Below, one piece after another: positions 1 through 11,959 of a DNA stretch of 64,000 nucleotides; positions within the stretch are counted from its first letter, which is position 1; each line of letters begins with the position of its first letter. Both the position numbers and the translations under genes were made by a program. The notes below the pieces were generated by a model. The model saw only the letters and a program-made list of their open reading frames with translations. It made no database searches and was not told the DNA's origin. This DNA comes from Corallococcus caeni (lineage in GTDB: Bacteria; Myxococcota; Myxococcia; Myxococcales; Myxococcaceae): contig NZ_BTTW01000007.1 in NCBI RefSeq assembly GCF_036245865.1, positions 62,001 through 126,000 on the forward strand. Reading direction: 5' to 3'.

Positions 1-3000
1 ATCAACCAGGGGCAGGTGTACCGCTACGTCACCAAGCCCTGGGACGTGAACGACCTGCTCATCACCGTGAAGAACGCGGTGGAGTTCGCTCAGCTCAAGA
101 AGGACAAGGAGAAGCTCATCCGCCAGCTGCACCAGCGGGTGGAGGCCCTCTTCGTCCTCTACGAGGTCAGCCGCGCCAGCGCGAACGACCCGGCCAGCTA
201 CGACGCCATCATCGACCGCGTGCTCACCGCCGTGGCCCGCGTGCTGCCGTACGACTGCGGCGCGGCCCTCATCGCGCCGGACGGCCAGCGCGGCGCCACG
301 CTGCGCCTGCGCTGCGTGGGCAACGTGGGGGAAGAGGCGCTCCTGGGCGTCAAGGAGTCCATGCTCGGCGCGTACCGCAAGAGCAGCGGCCTGACGCTGC
401 CGGAGGACCGGGTCATCACCCGCGTCACCGGCACCACCACGAAGGACTCCGCGTCCCCCGTCGTCTACCCCAACCAGCTCACGGTGAACCTCACCGCCGC
501 GGGCAAGCCCGTGGGCATGCTGTCGCTGTTCTCGCACCGCGCGGACGCGTTCACGGAGGACGACGGGCTGCTCCTGGACGTGCTCGCCAACCAGACGGCG
601 GACGCCATCCAGTCGCTGCGGAGCGCGGAGGAAGAGGCCCGCCACCGCATGGAGCGCATGGTCGCGTCCATGGCGGACGGCGTGGTGCTCACCGACGAGA
701 AGAACGACATCGTGGTGATGAACCCCGCGGCCCGCCGCATCCTGCGCGCGGGGGAGGAGGGACAGGTCCCCTCCAACCGCCTCCTGGAGGAGCGCCTGGG
801 CTTCCAGCCGTTCCAGCTGGTGCGCAACCTGGAGTACAGCGGACACCAGGTGCTGCGCGAGGACGTGAAGCTCTTCGAGCGCACCGTGCAGACCACCGTG
901 ACGCCCGTCAACGACGCGCGCGGCACCCTGCGCGGCGTGTGCGTGGTGCTGCGCGACATCACCGACCAGAAGCGGCTGGAGGAGCGCAAGGACACGTTCG
1001 TGTCCATGGTGAGCCACGAGCTGCGCACGCCTCTCACCTCCATCACCGGCGCGCTGGACCTGGTGCTCAACCGGATGGCGGGGGACATCAACGAGCGGCA
1101 GCACCGCTACCTGTCGCTGGCCAAGGACTCCGCGGAGAAGCTCAACAGCATCGTGGACGACCTGCTGGACCTGTCGAAGTACGCGCAGGGCCGGCTGAAG
1201 ATGAGCTTCGAGCGCATCTACCTGGAGGAGCTGGTCCAGCGCGTGGTGGAGAAGTACGGGCCCGCCTTCGCGGAGAAGCGCATCCGCGTCGTGCCGCTGC
1301 TGCCGCAGCACCCGCTGCGCGCCATGGTGGACCCCAACCGCGTGAACCAGGTGCTCAACAACCTGCTCAACAACGCGGTGAAGTTCACGCCGGAGGGCGG
1401 CGAGGTGCGCGTGGAGCTGCGCGCCACGTCCAGCCTGCCCGGCTACGTGGTGCTCTCCTGCTGGAACAGCGGCGACCCCATCCCTGAAGAGAGCCTGGAG
1501 CGCATCTTCGACCGCTTCGAGCAGGCCCGCACCCAGGCGAACCGCACCGTGCGCGGCACCGGCCTGGGCCTGCCCATCTGCCGCAACATCGTGGAGGCCC
1601 ACGGCGGCCGCATCTGGTCCGAGCCCTCCCACGACGGCGTGCGCTTCATCGCCGTGCTGCCCACCGAGCCGCCCCCGGACATGCTGTCGCAGGCGGCCGT
1701 GGACACGCTCCTGCCGTCGCCGCAGCCCATCCGCGCGGACTCGCGCGGCAAGGTGCTCATCATCGAGGGCGAGCCCGAGGTGGGCCACATCATGAAGGCC
1801 CTGCTGGGCGCCCGGGGCTACCGGGTACGCCTGGCGGGCTCCGCGGAGGAGGGGCTCTCCGCCGCTCGCAACCTGCACCCGGACGTGGTGCTGGTGTCGG
1901 TGCGGCTGCCGGACGTGGACGGCCTGCGGCTGGCCGAAATCCTGCGGCATGATCCGGAGACGCGCCGCGCGCCGCTGCTGCTCACCTCCGCGTTCGACGA
2001 GCGCCAGCGCGCCTTCCGGGCCGGCGCGGACGCGTTCCTCGTGCGCCCCCTGGCCGGCGACAAGCTGCTGGCCACGGTGGACTCGCTCGCGCGGGGCCGC
2101 GCCGGGGCGCAACACGGGCGCGTGCTGGTGGTGGACGACGACGTGAAGATCGCCTTCATCTGCCGCGAGGTGCTGGAGGGGCTGGGCTTCGAGGTCGGCG
2201 TCGCGCACAGCGTGGAGGAGGGCCGGCGCTCCCTGCGCGAGCGCAGGCCGGACGCGGTGCTCCTGGACGTCACGCTGCCGGACGGCGACGGGTTCGCGTT
2301 CCTGGAGGAGATCAAGGCCGAGCGCGCCAGCGGCCACATCTCCGTCATCTTCATCTCCGCGCGCACGGAGACGTCGTCCAAGGTCCGCGCGCTGAAGCTG
2401 GGCGGGGACGACTACATCACCAAGCCCTTCGACGCGCTGGAGTTGGGCGCGCGCGTGGAGAGCATGCTGCGGCGCAAGGAGCAGGAGCTGTCCTCGTCGC
2501 CCACCACGCAGCTGCCCGGGTCCACCGCCATCGAGCGCGAGGTGCAGCGCCGGCTGGGCGCGCGCCAGCCGTTCGCGTTCTGCTACCTGGACCTGGACAA
2601 CCTCAAGGCCTACAACGACTACTACGGCTTCGCGAAGGCGGACGGCGTGGTGCGCCAGACGGGCGACCTCATGCGGGAGATCTTCCAGCAGGAAGGCGCC
2701 CCGGGGGACTTCCTGGGCCACGTGGCCGGGGACGACTTCGTGTTCATCACCTCCGTGGAGTCGGTGGACCGGGTGTGCCAGCGGGCCATCGAAGCCTTCG
2801 ACCGGATCATCCCGCTCTACTACGACCGGCATGACCGGGAGCGCGGCCACATCGAGGCGGAGGACCGCTTCGGGGAGATGCGCCAGTTCCCCATCATGAG
2901 CGTGTCCGTGGTGGCGGTGATGACGGACGGCGTCGCGCATGACCACGCGGAGCTGGCGCGCCGGGCCGCGGACATGAAGAAGCGGGCGAAGGCCATTCCC

Positions 3001-3053
3001 GGCTCCGTCTTCCTGCGCAGCGACCTGGAGCGCGTGGTCCGCTCCGTCACCGG

Positions 3054-3057
<4 letters not shown>
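1..3057 (+). CDS. Hybrid sensor histidine kinase with GAF, PAS, two receivers and GGDEF-like tail (5' partial)
   Basis: The reading frame is open from the first base, and its first residues (YRYVTKPWD) are the end of a receiver domain, so the gene starts outside the window. In order it shows that receiver tail, a coiled coil, a GAF region, a PAS domain, a HisKA box with SHELRTPL (His about residue 334 counted from base 16), an HATPase with NNAVKFTPEGG and GTGLGLPI, two receivers and a GGDEF-like domain. The first complete receiver is degenerate: the usual phospho-Asp is Ser (LVSVRLPD) and the usual KP is RP. The second is canonical (LLDVTLPD, TKPF). The last domain carries AGDDF instead of GGDEF, so it probably does not make cyclic di-GMP. 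It is a cytoplasmic phosphorelay hub. Its stop overlaps the next kinase gene by ATGA, which suggests one signalling unit. Confidence 0.93.
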
Positions 3058-4892
<1,835 letters not shown>

Positions 4893-4925
4893 AAGCCGCC
4901 GGGGTGTGCTAGCTAGGGGCTTCGC

Positions 4926-5924
4926 ATGGCCGCTCCCCCATCTCGCAGGCGACAGGTGCCGTTCCTCGTCGGGCTCGTGCTCATCCTGGCCGCGCTGCCG
5001 GTGGGCTGGTTCCTCTTCCTGCGAGAGACGCCCGCTCCGCTGCCGCCGCCCCCGCCGCCCCGCGCCGCCGTCACGGCCGCGGAGGCGAAGAAGGCCGTGG
5101 AGCTGGTGCTGAGCTCCTTCGAGGGCACCGTGGAGGTGAAGCACGGCCAGGGGCAGTGGGAGCCTGCCCGGAAGGACATGCCGCTGCGGCCCACGGACGT
5201 GGTGCGCACCGGCCGCGGGTCCTGGGCGGTGGTGCTCAACGGCGAGTCCGTGGAGCTGCGCATGGAGGCCGACACGGAGATCTCCGTGGAGGAGCTGTCG
5301 GACGAACTGTCGAAGGTGCTCCTGGGCAGCGGTCTGGCCACCGCCACCGTGCGGGGCCGCCCCAACGTCCGCCACACCTTCGTCCTGAAGGCGAAGGGCG
5401 GCGACGCGGAGGCCAGCACCTCCCAGGGTACCTTCACCATGACCAACAACGGCAAGGGCACCGTGAGCGTGGGCACCCGCGAGGGTGACGTGAAGCTGAC
5501 GGGCAAGGAGGGCAAGTACGTCATCGTCCGCGCCGGCCAGCGGTCCATCGTCCGTCCTGGCCTGGGCCCTACCGAGCCGTCCCCCATCCCCAGCACCGTG
5601 TTCCTGAAGATGGAGTGGCCCGCGGGCAAGACGCAGCGCAAGCCCGAGGTCGCGGTGGCCGGGCGCACGGAGCCGGGCAGCCGGGTGACCGTGGATGGCG
5701 TCAGCGTGCCGACGGACGAGGAAGGGAACTTCACGGTCAACGTCGCGCTCAAGAACGGCAACAACAAGGTCCAGGTGAGCGCCGTGGGGGTGGGTGGCGC
5801 GCGCGAGGACGCGCAGCGCGAGCTGACCCTGGTCGAACCGCCGCCGCCGAAGAAGAAGAAGCCGGGGACGATCGAGGTCGATTCCCGCATCTTCAACGAG
5901 AGCGTTGGCGCCCCCTCGCCCTGA
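4926..5924 (+). CDS. FecR-domain inner-membrane protein
   Basis: 332 residues. A basic N-terminus is followed by one transmembrane helix (about residues 11-27) and a proline-rich spacer, so most of the protein should be periplasmic. The centre (about 55-215) has the FecR pattern: a charge-balanced start, then LRPTDVVRTGRGSWAVV and a long beta-rich region. A C-terminal Ig-like unit follows, with GRTEPGSRVTVDG and DEEGNF, the same glucodextranase-B-like signature seen in the next two genes. FecR domains in myxobacteria often occur outside iron transport as periplasmic scaffolds, so no iron role is implied. A GGGG stretch sits just before the ATG. The shared Ig-like motif links it to the downstream surface proteins. 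Confidence 0.87.
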   Translation: MAAPPSRRRQVPFLVGLVLILAALPVGWFLFLRETPAPLPPPPPPRAAVTAAEAKKAVELVLSSFEGTVEVKHGQGQWEPARKDMPLRPTDVVRTGRGSWAVVLNGESVELRMEADTEISVEELSDELSKVLLGSGLATATVRGRPNVRHTFVLKAKGGDAEASTSQGTFTMTNNGKGTVSVGTREGDVKLTGKEGKYVIVRAGQRSIVRPGLGPTEPSPIPSTVFLKMEWPAGKTQRKPEVAVAGRTEPGSRVTVDGVSVPTDEEGNFTVNVALKNGNNKVQVSAVGVGGAREDAQRELTLVEPPPPKKKKPGTIEVDSRIFNESVGAPSP

Positions 5925-5940
5925 TCCACCAGACGGGCCC

Positions 5941-5965
5941 GTGGGTCCTCCTGGGACGGGCCCAC
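5941..5965 (+). terminator. GC-rich hairpin after the FecR-domain gene
   Basis: GTGGGTCC pairs with GGGCCCAC (one G-T wobble) across a 9-nt loop, 16 bases after the stop at 5924. There is no U-run, so it may be an attenuator or a weak terminator. It lies in the 153-bp gap before the next gene. Confidence 0.35.
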
Positions 5966-6077
5966 CTGCTGGGTGGGGCGGGAGGGTGGAGCCTTCCCCG
6001 GGGCCGACGGGCGGCCCCTTCCCGTGGCCGGTGGCAGCAAAGTGGTGCAGTCCCGGCGGAGGGCCTTGTAGAGTCGG

Positions 6078-8012
6078 GTGGCCCTGGAACGTCTCCTGCT
6101 CTCCGCGCTGGTGTTGATCTGTGCCCCGGTCTGGGCGGCTTCGCTGGAGCTGCTCGGCCCGGACGTGCCCGTGCCTCCGGAGGGCTTCACGGTCGCGGTG
6201 GTGCGCCGGGACGCGGGGGGCCAGCCGGTGGCGTTCACCCCGTCATCGGTGACGGCGGAGGGCGCGGAGCTCAAGCCCGGACCGGACGCTCCGCCGCTGC
6301 GCACCTGGGTCGTGGTGCCGAAGGCCCTGTCGCGCGAGGTGGTGGTGCGCGTGAAGGGCGACGGCGAGGAGGCCCAGGCCCGCTATGACGTGGGGCCGCC
6401 CGCGAGCCACATGGCGCTGTCGCTGGAGCCCGCGCTGCCCGTGAAGGGGCGCGACACGGAGGCGACGCTCACCGTGCGGCGACTGCGCCCGGATGGGACG
6501 CCGGACGACAGCGGCGCGCCGCCGGTGCTGCGCGCGAGCACCGGGCAGGTGAAGGACCTCCAGCACACGGGGCCGGGCACGTACACCGCTCGCTACGTGC
6601 TGCCCCTGACGCGCCTGCCCGAGGCGGCCATCCTGGTGGCGCTGTCCGCGTGGCCGCATCCGCAGTCGGTGCATGGCGCGTATGGCCGGCTGCTGGTGCC
6701 GCTGGCGACGTCGGTGGACCTGCCCGGCCGGAGCGAACCCGGCGGTCAGGTGTCGCTGGAGGTGGCCGGCAAGCGCTTCGGGCCCGTGCCGGTGGACGCG
6801 GACGGACGCTTCGTGCTGCCGCTGGTGGTGCCCCCCGGCTACTCGCTGGCGCGGGGCGAGGTGAAGGACGATTCGGGCCACGTGGAGCGGCTCGCCATCG
6901 ACCTCCAGCTGCCGCCCACGGATGGGCTGGCGTGCGTGCTCAACCCGCAGCGGCTGCCCGCGGACGGCGTGTCCCAGGCCCGGCTCTTGTGCGCGACCAG
7001 TGATCCGAAGGGGCTTCCAGTTGCGGACGCGCGCGTCACGGTGAAGGCGAAGTACGGCCGGCTGGAAGGGCCCCAGCGCGACACGAACGGCATGCTGGAG
7101 TGGCGCTACACGGCGCCTCGCACGCTCGCGGAGGATGAGCGCATCGAAGCGGCGTGGCCGCAGCGGGGCCCCGGCTCGCGCGAGTCGCTGCCGATGCAGC
7201 TGGTGCAGGGCGCGGTGCGCGACGTGACGGTGTCGCTGCCCGAGCCGCTGGTGCACGCGGGAACGACGGCGCGCGTGGTGGTGACAGCGCGCGATGCGGC
7301 CGGGCAGCCCCGCGCGGATGCGAAGGTGGCGCTGTCGTCGCCCCTGGGAACGGCGGGCCCGGCGGTGGAGTCCCCACCGGGGACGTTCACGGTTCCCTGG
7401 ACCGCGCCGCAGGAGCGTTGGGGGCAAAGCGCGCAGGTGACGGTGCGCGCCTACGGCCCAACTGGCACGGAGCCCGCGCGGCTCGCGGTGTGGCGGCGGG
7501 ACCAGGCGCTCGTCGCGGGCGTGGTGGACCTGGCGGGGTGGCCGGTCCCCCGGCAGCCGCTCCGGGTGAACGGCGCGGAGAAGGTGACGGGGGACGACGG
7601 GACGGTGGACGTGGGCGCGGTGGTGCCCGGCAGGGTGCGCGTGTCGCACGGCGTGTGGCCAGGGCTCGACGTCACGGTGCACGTGCTGGGGCCGCAAGGG
7701 CCGGTGTTCCCGGAGTCCGTGCCGCTGGTGCCCGCGCCCGTGGTGCGGCAGGTGCAGGTGGCGCCGCCGCTGCCAGTCAACGTGCGGGTGCGCGTGGAGG
7801 GGGCGCGGGTGTCGTGCTGGGTGGAGGATGCGAGCGGCCAGGTGCTGAAGGACCGGCCGGTGCACGTCGCGCTGTCCGAAGGCGAACGGGGTGACGAGTC
7901 GGTGCAGGACGGGCTCACGCGCTTCACCGTGCGCGGCGCGCGAGGCCCCGTGAGCGTGTCCGTGGCGGACGTGCGCACCGGCGTGACGGCGGTGGAAGAG
8001 GTGCGGCCTTGA
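6078..8012 (+). CDS. Exported Ig-like repeat protein of unknown function
   Basis: 644 residues from a GTG start, with a classical signal peptide (hydrophobic core about residues 5-16, cleavage near VWA-AS). The rest is beta-rich and reads as several Ig-like or invasin-like units, with recurring phrases such as PDGTPDDSG, DTNGMLEWRYTAP, DAAGQPRADAKV and PPGTFTVPWTAP. These are typical of bacterial Ig-like domains in surface adhesins. The motif GRSEPGGQVSLEV matches the Ig-like unit of the FecR protein upstream. There is no catalytic motif. Its stop overlaps the open frame that leads into the next gene. I infer that it is a periplasmic or surface partner of the large barrel protein downstream. 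Confidence 0.82.
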   Translation: MALERLLLSALVLICAPVWAASLELLGPDVPVPPEGFTVAVVRRDAGGQPVAFTPSSVTAEGAELKPGPDAPPLRTWVVVPKALSREVVVRVKGDGEEAQARYDVGPPASHMALSLEPALPVKGRDTEATLTVRRLRPDGTPDDSGAPPVLRASTGQVKDLQHTGPGTYTARYVLPLTRLPEAAILVALSAWPHPQSVHGAYGRLLVPLATSVDLPGRSEPGGQVSLEVAGKRFGPVPVDADGRFVLPLVVPPGYSLARGEVKDDSGHVERLAIDLQLPPTDGLACVLNPQRLPADGVSQARLLCATSDPKGLPVADARVTVKAKYGRLEGPQRDTNGMLEWRYTAPRTLAEDERIEAAWPQRGPGSRESLPMQLVQGAVRDVTVSLPEPLVHAGTTARVVVTARDAAGQPRADAKVALSSPLGTAGPAVESPPGTFTVPWTAPQERWGQSAQVTVRAYGPTGTEPARLAVWRRDQALVAGVVDLAGWPVPRQPLRVNGAEKVTGDDGTVDVGAVVPGRVRVSHGVWPGLDVTVHVLGPQGPVFPESVPLVPAPVVRQVQVAPPLPVNVRVRVEGARVSCWVEDASGQVLKDRPVHVALSEGERGDESVQDGLTRFTVRGARGPVSVSVADVRTGVTAVEEVRP

Positions 8013-8311
8013 CGTCTCCGCGCCCGGCGCATGGCGAGGTGCTCGCGACCGTGAGCGGCCGGGAGGAGGCGCCTTCGTGCGGCGAGCCGGCTGGATCCAC
8101 CGGAGGGGTCGCGCCCGGGACAGGTGATGTCCGAACCGGGCCGCTTCCGTGCCAGGAAGCGCTCACGGGCTTGCGCGTGCCCGGGATGGCGAAACGCGAT
8201 GCCCGGGCAGGAGCATCGGCGTGCCTGTCCGTGCCCATGTCCACCGGCATGCGCGGGCCCATTCAAGTGACACGCGGGGCTCAGCCGGAACTCGAAGACA
8301 AGTCACGCCGG
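8013..8311 (+). other. Long leader before the barrel-protein gene, no gene recognised
   Basis: This 299-bp stretch is open in the frame of the following gene, but its composition (Pro/Gly/Arg/Thr mixture) does not look like protein, and a proper signal peptide begins only at 8312. CCCGGG occurs twice around GGCGAAACGC (8175-8220), giving local folding potential. No known riboswitch core could be recognised. Confidence 0.4.
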
Positions 8312-11300
8312 ATGCCGAGCTCGGCACGGGCCTGGCGGATGGCGGCTGGCCACTGCGCCGCCCTGGTTTGGGTCCTGCTGTCGTCCGTGGCGTCCGCGCA
8401 GGCGCTGTCGTCGGACCTGCCCGCGCAGGCGTCGACCATCGCGGGGCGCGTCTGCGTGGACGTGGACGGCGATGGCCTCTGCGGCCTCGACGAGCCCGGG
8501 CTCGCGGACGTGCGGCTGGTGCTGGCCACCGGCCGCGAGGTGCGCACCGATGCCTTCGGCCGCTACCACCTCACCGGCGTGGACTCGCGCGTGCCGGACC
8601 TGACCGACGGCCCGCACCTGCGCCCGGGACGCCATGCGCTGAAGGTGGATCCGCGCAGCCTGCCGCCGTCCAGCCAGGTGGTCCCCCGGACCGCGACCGT
8701 GGAGGTGCCCTGGGGCGCCGCCGTCCTCCAGGACTTCGCCGTGCGTCCTCCGCCCGCGCGCCCCGCCGCGCCCGCCACCACCGCCCCCGTCCGTCCCCCC
8801 GAGGCCCGCGTCGCCAACGGAGGCCTGCGCTTCGTCATCACCGGACAGGCCTCCCCCGGCGACCGGGTCCGCGCGGGCGACGTGGACGCGACCGTGGAGG
8901 AGTCCGGCGCGTGGCTTGCGACGGTGCCGCTCCAGCCGGGAGGCAACGCCCTCGCCATCACCACCACCTCGCCGGGCGGCGAGGTGGTGTTCACGCAGCA
9001 GTCCTTCGACGTGGTGCGACGCGGCGAGCACGGCTGGCTCGTCATCCCTCGCGAGCGGCAGCGCCTGGGCGCCGTGCGCGGGCTCTCCGCCGACGCGCCC
9101 CTGCCCGCGGGAGACACGTTCCTGCCCCTGGAGGTGCCTCCCGGCACCCAGGTGACGTCTCCCGACGCGAGCCTCCGAGCGGGCCCCGACGGCGAGGTCC
9201 GCCTGCCCGTGCGGCTGGTGCCGGGCCGAAACACCGTCCCCCTCACGCTGGCTCCCCCCGCGCAGGCCCCGAGCACCGTGACGGTGTCCGTCGAAGCGCG
9301 GACCCAGGCCTTCGCCGTGGGCCTGCTCGACGTGGAGGCCAGCATCGCGCCGGCCGGCGGCGGCTTCCGGCTGCGGGGCCGGGGCGCCCTTCACGGCGAA
9401 GCCCAGCTGGGGCCCGTCCAGGTAGTGGGCGAGCTGGACCTGAGCGACACCGACCTGCGCCAACTGCACGACGCGCCGCTCGCGGACTGGCTGCGCCCCC
9501 GGCTGCCCGAACGCTTCGACCGCTGGCCCGACCCCGACCTCGTGCCGGCGGAGTGGGGCGATGCCTCCGTGTCCCTCACGCCCAACCCCGCCGAAGGGCG
9601 CCTGCGCCTGGAGGCCCGGCACGAGCAGCACGGCCGCGCGGGCTTCGGCACCTACCGCGCGCTGCTGCAGGACCGCGAGGTGGGCCGCTACCACCGCCCC
9701 CTCTTCGGCCCCTACGCGGAGCTGCGCGAACAGCTGGGCCCCGTGCGCGTGGGCCTGGACGTGTTCGCCGGAGGGCTGCTGGACCCCACGCGCGGATTGG
9801 CCGCGACGCCCGCGCACGAGGAGCTGGGGGCCACCGGCGGCAGCCTCTACTACCTCGGGGGCGGCACCGTGGCGGAGGGCTCCGAGTTGGTGCGCGTGGA
9901 GGTGCGCGACGGCGTCACCGGCCTGCCCCTGGGCGAACAGCATCTCATCCGGGGCCGCGACTACGACATCGACTACCTCGCGGGCCGCATCCTGCTCGCG
10001 CGCCCGCTGTCGTTCCTCGCCGGCGCGCCGCTCCTGCGCACGGACGCGCTCACCCAGGCGCCGGAGCCGGTGCTCGTCGTGGACTACGCCGTGCTGCACC
10101 CCGGCGATCCGCGCGACTCCGTGGGTGGCGAGGCCTGGGCGCAATGGCGCGACTCCACCGTCGGCCTGTCCGCCGTGCGTGAGCGCAGGCTGGGGGCTCC
10201 CTTCCAGCTCTTGTCCGGGCGGGGACAGACGAAGCTGGGCGGCTACTCGCTCCTCGCCGAGGCCGCCAGCAGCCGGGGCCTCGCGCTGGCGCCGGGCGCG
10301 CTCGGCGTGTCGGCCGACGGCGGTCTGAGCTTCCTCCGCCCGGTGGGCACGCAGGACGACCACGGCGGCGCGGTGGGCCTGCGCCTGAGCGGCCCCGGCG
10401 TCCTGGGCCCCGCATATGGCGGCTCCGTGGACGCCGCGTGGCGCGAGCGCTCCCGGGGCTTCTCCGACGGCGCGCACCTGGACGTCGCCCGCTTCCGGCA
10501 GCTGTCCCTGCGCGTCACGCAGCCCGTGGGCCCGGTGGCGCTCACGCTCCTGGGCGACGAGCGCCGCTCGGCGGATCCGCGCCTGCCCTTCGAGGACACG
10601 CCCTTCGGCGCCCGCACGCTGGGCGCCGCCGTGGGCTACGAGCGCGGCGACTGGGGCGCGCGCGTGGAGCTGCGCGACAGCTGGCTGCGCGCCACGGACG
10701 TGCCCGGGGAGGGCGACGCGCAGGAGGGCGGCCGCACGTCCCTGGGCGTGGCGGGCCACTACGTGCTGTCCCCCCGCCTCACCGTGTCCGCGGGCCACCG
10801 GCAGCGGCTGCACGAGCGCGGCGCTGGCCCTGGCAGCATGGACGACACCTTCACCTCCGCGGGCGTGGCCGTGGCGCTGGACGACGACGCCACCGTCGGT
10901 GTGAAGGGCGGCTGGGGCCCCGAGCTGGGCCCGCAGGCCTGGCTGGATGCACGCGTGCGGCGCGGCCAGGAGACGTACTACGGCGGCTACTCCGTGGACG
11001 TGGACGGGCCGGACTTCGGCGCGGGCCGCGCGGTGACGGGCGCGCGCACGGATGTGGGGGACGGCACCACCGTGTTCGTGGAGGACGTGAGCGCGCACGA
11101 CGCCATGGCGGTGCGGCGGGCCCGCGCGGTGGGCTTCCAGTGGGCGGCGGGCCAGAGCGGCTTCAGCGCGGGCGCCCGCTACGAGCGCGGCGTGCGCCAC
11201 CCGCTGGACATCGCCAGCGACCTCACACGCGACGTTGCCAGCGTGTCCGCGCAGTGGCTGCGCGAGCGCTTCCGCGCGGACGTGCGCGCGGAACTGCGCC

Positions 11301-11935
11301 ACGAGGAAGGCACCCCCGCGCGCGGCACCTCCGGCCCGGTGGACCGCACCCAGGTGGTGCTGGCGTTGGCCGCGGAGGCCCAGTTGATGAAGGACGTGAC
11401 GGCCTCCGGACGGCTGGATTTCGCGCACACCGCGGGCCGGGACGGCCTGGAGGCCCGGTTCGCGGAAGGGTTCGCGGCGCTCGCCTGGCGGCCGGGCCCC
11501 TGGCTGGTGGTGGCCCGCTACGGCCTCACGCGCGAGCTGTCCCCCGGCGCCCGCTTCGTCTTCGGGGACCGGGTGCTCCAGACGGTGTCGCTGATGCCGG
11601 CGGTGCGGCTGGGCGAGCGGCTCTCCGTGGCGTCCGGCCTGCACGTCGGGCGCTCCAGCCTGGGGCCGTCCTCGCGCTGGGTGTGGACGGGCACGCTGCG
11701 GCCCGCGGTGCGGGTGCTGGGCGGACTGGAGGTCGCGGTGGAGGCCGCCCGGCGCACGTCCGCGGCGGATGGCCAGGGCCTGAGCGCGCTGCGGCCGGAA
11801 GTGGCTTACCGGCTGGACGAGCGCCTGCGGGTGGCCCTGGGGTACACCGTCCTGGGCTTCAGCGGCTTGGGTCTGGAGGCCAAACCGGAGGATGCTCCGG
11901 ATCGCCTCTATCTCCGGGCGGAAGTGGCCTGGTAG
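8312..11935 (+). CDS. Large SdrD-B-like / outer-membrane beta-barrel protein
   Basis: About 1207 residues from the chosen ATG. The frame stays open back to 8009, but the signal peptide (hydrophobic core then SVASA-QA) begins with this ATG; 8339 is an alternative. After the signal comes an SdrD-B-type domain with VDVDGDGLCGLDEPG and DAFGRYHL, a likely calcium-binding fold. An Ig-like unit (GQASPGDRVRAGD) and further beta domains follow. The last 600 or so residues alternate strand-like segments ending in an aromatic (YLRAEVAW), the usual end of an outer-membrane barrel. I infer that it sits in the outer membrane with its N-terminal domains in the periplasm. It resembles large carboxypeptidase-regulatory-like myxobacterial proteins. 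Its exact function is unknown. Confidence 0.8.
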   Translation: MPSSARAWRMAAGHCAALVWVLLSSVASAQALSSDLPAQASTIAGRVCVDVDGDGLCGLDEPGLADVRLVLATGREVRTDAFGRYHLTGVDSRVPDLTDGPHLRPGRHALKVDPRSLPPSSQVVPRTATVEVPWGAAVLQDFAVRPPPARPAAPATTAPVRPPEARVANGGLRFVITGQASPGDRVRAGDVDATVEESGAWLATVPLQPGGNALAITTTSPGGEVVFTQQSFDVVRRGEHGWLVIPRERQRLGAVRGLSADAPLPAGDTFLPLEVPPGTQVTSPDASLRAGPDGEVRLPVRLVPGRNTVPLTLAPPAQAPSTVTVSVEARTQAFAVGLLDVEASIAPAGGGFRLRGRGALHGEAQLGPVQVVGELDLSDTDLRQLHDAPLADWLRPRLPERFDRWPDPDLVPAEWGDASVSLTPNPAEGRLRLEARHEQHGRAGFGTYRALLQDREVGRYHRPLFGPYAELREQLGPVRVGLDVFAGGLLDPTRGLAATPAHEELGATGGSLYYLGGGTVAEGSELVRVEVRDGVTGLPLGEQHLIRGRDYDIDYLAGRILLARPLSFLAGAPLLRTDALTQAPEPVLVVDYAVLHPGDPRDSVGGEAWAQWRDSTVGLSAVRERRLGAPFQLLSGRGQTKLGGYSLLAEAASSRGLALAPGALGVSADGGLSFLRPVGTQDDHGGAVGLRLSGPGVLGPAYGGSVDAAWRERSRGFSDGAHLDVARFRQLSLRVTQPVGPVALTLLGDERRSADPRLPFEDTPFGARTLGAAVGYERGDWGARVELRDSWLRATDVPGEGDAQEGGRTSLGVAGHYVLSPRLTVSAGHRQRLHERGAGPGSMDDTFTSAGVAVALDDDATVGVKGGWGPELGPQAWLDARVRRGQETYYGGYSVDVDGPDFGAGRAVTGARTDVGDGTTVFVEDVSAHDAMAVRRARAVGFQWAAGQSGFSAGARYERGVRHPLDIASDLTRDVASVSAQWLRERFRADVRAELRHEEGTPARGTSGPVDRTQVVLALAAEAQLMKDVTASGRLDFAHTAGRDGLEARFAEGFAALAWRPGPWLVVARYGLTRELSPGARFVFGDRVLQTVSLMPAVRLGERLSVASGLHVGRSSLGPSSRWVWTGTLRPAVRVLGGLEVAVEAARRTSAADGQGLSALRPEVAYRLDERLRVALGYTVLGFSGLGLEAKPEDAPDRLYLRAEVAW

Positions 11936-11959
11936 TCGCCGGGCAGAGGGACGTCGAAC

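Noticed and set aside
8150-8230. Possible c-di-GMP riboswitch with a GAAA-containing loop
   Set aside because: The conserved GCAAAGC-type core and tetraloop receptor are missing.
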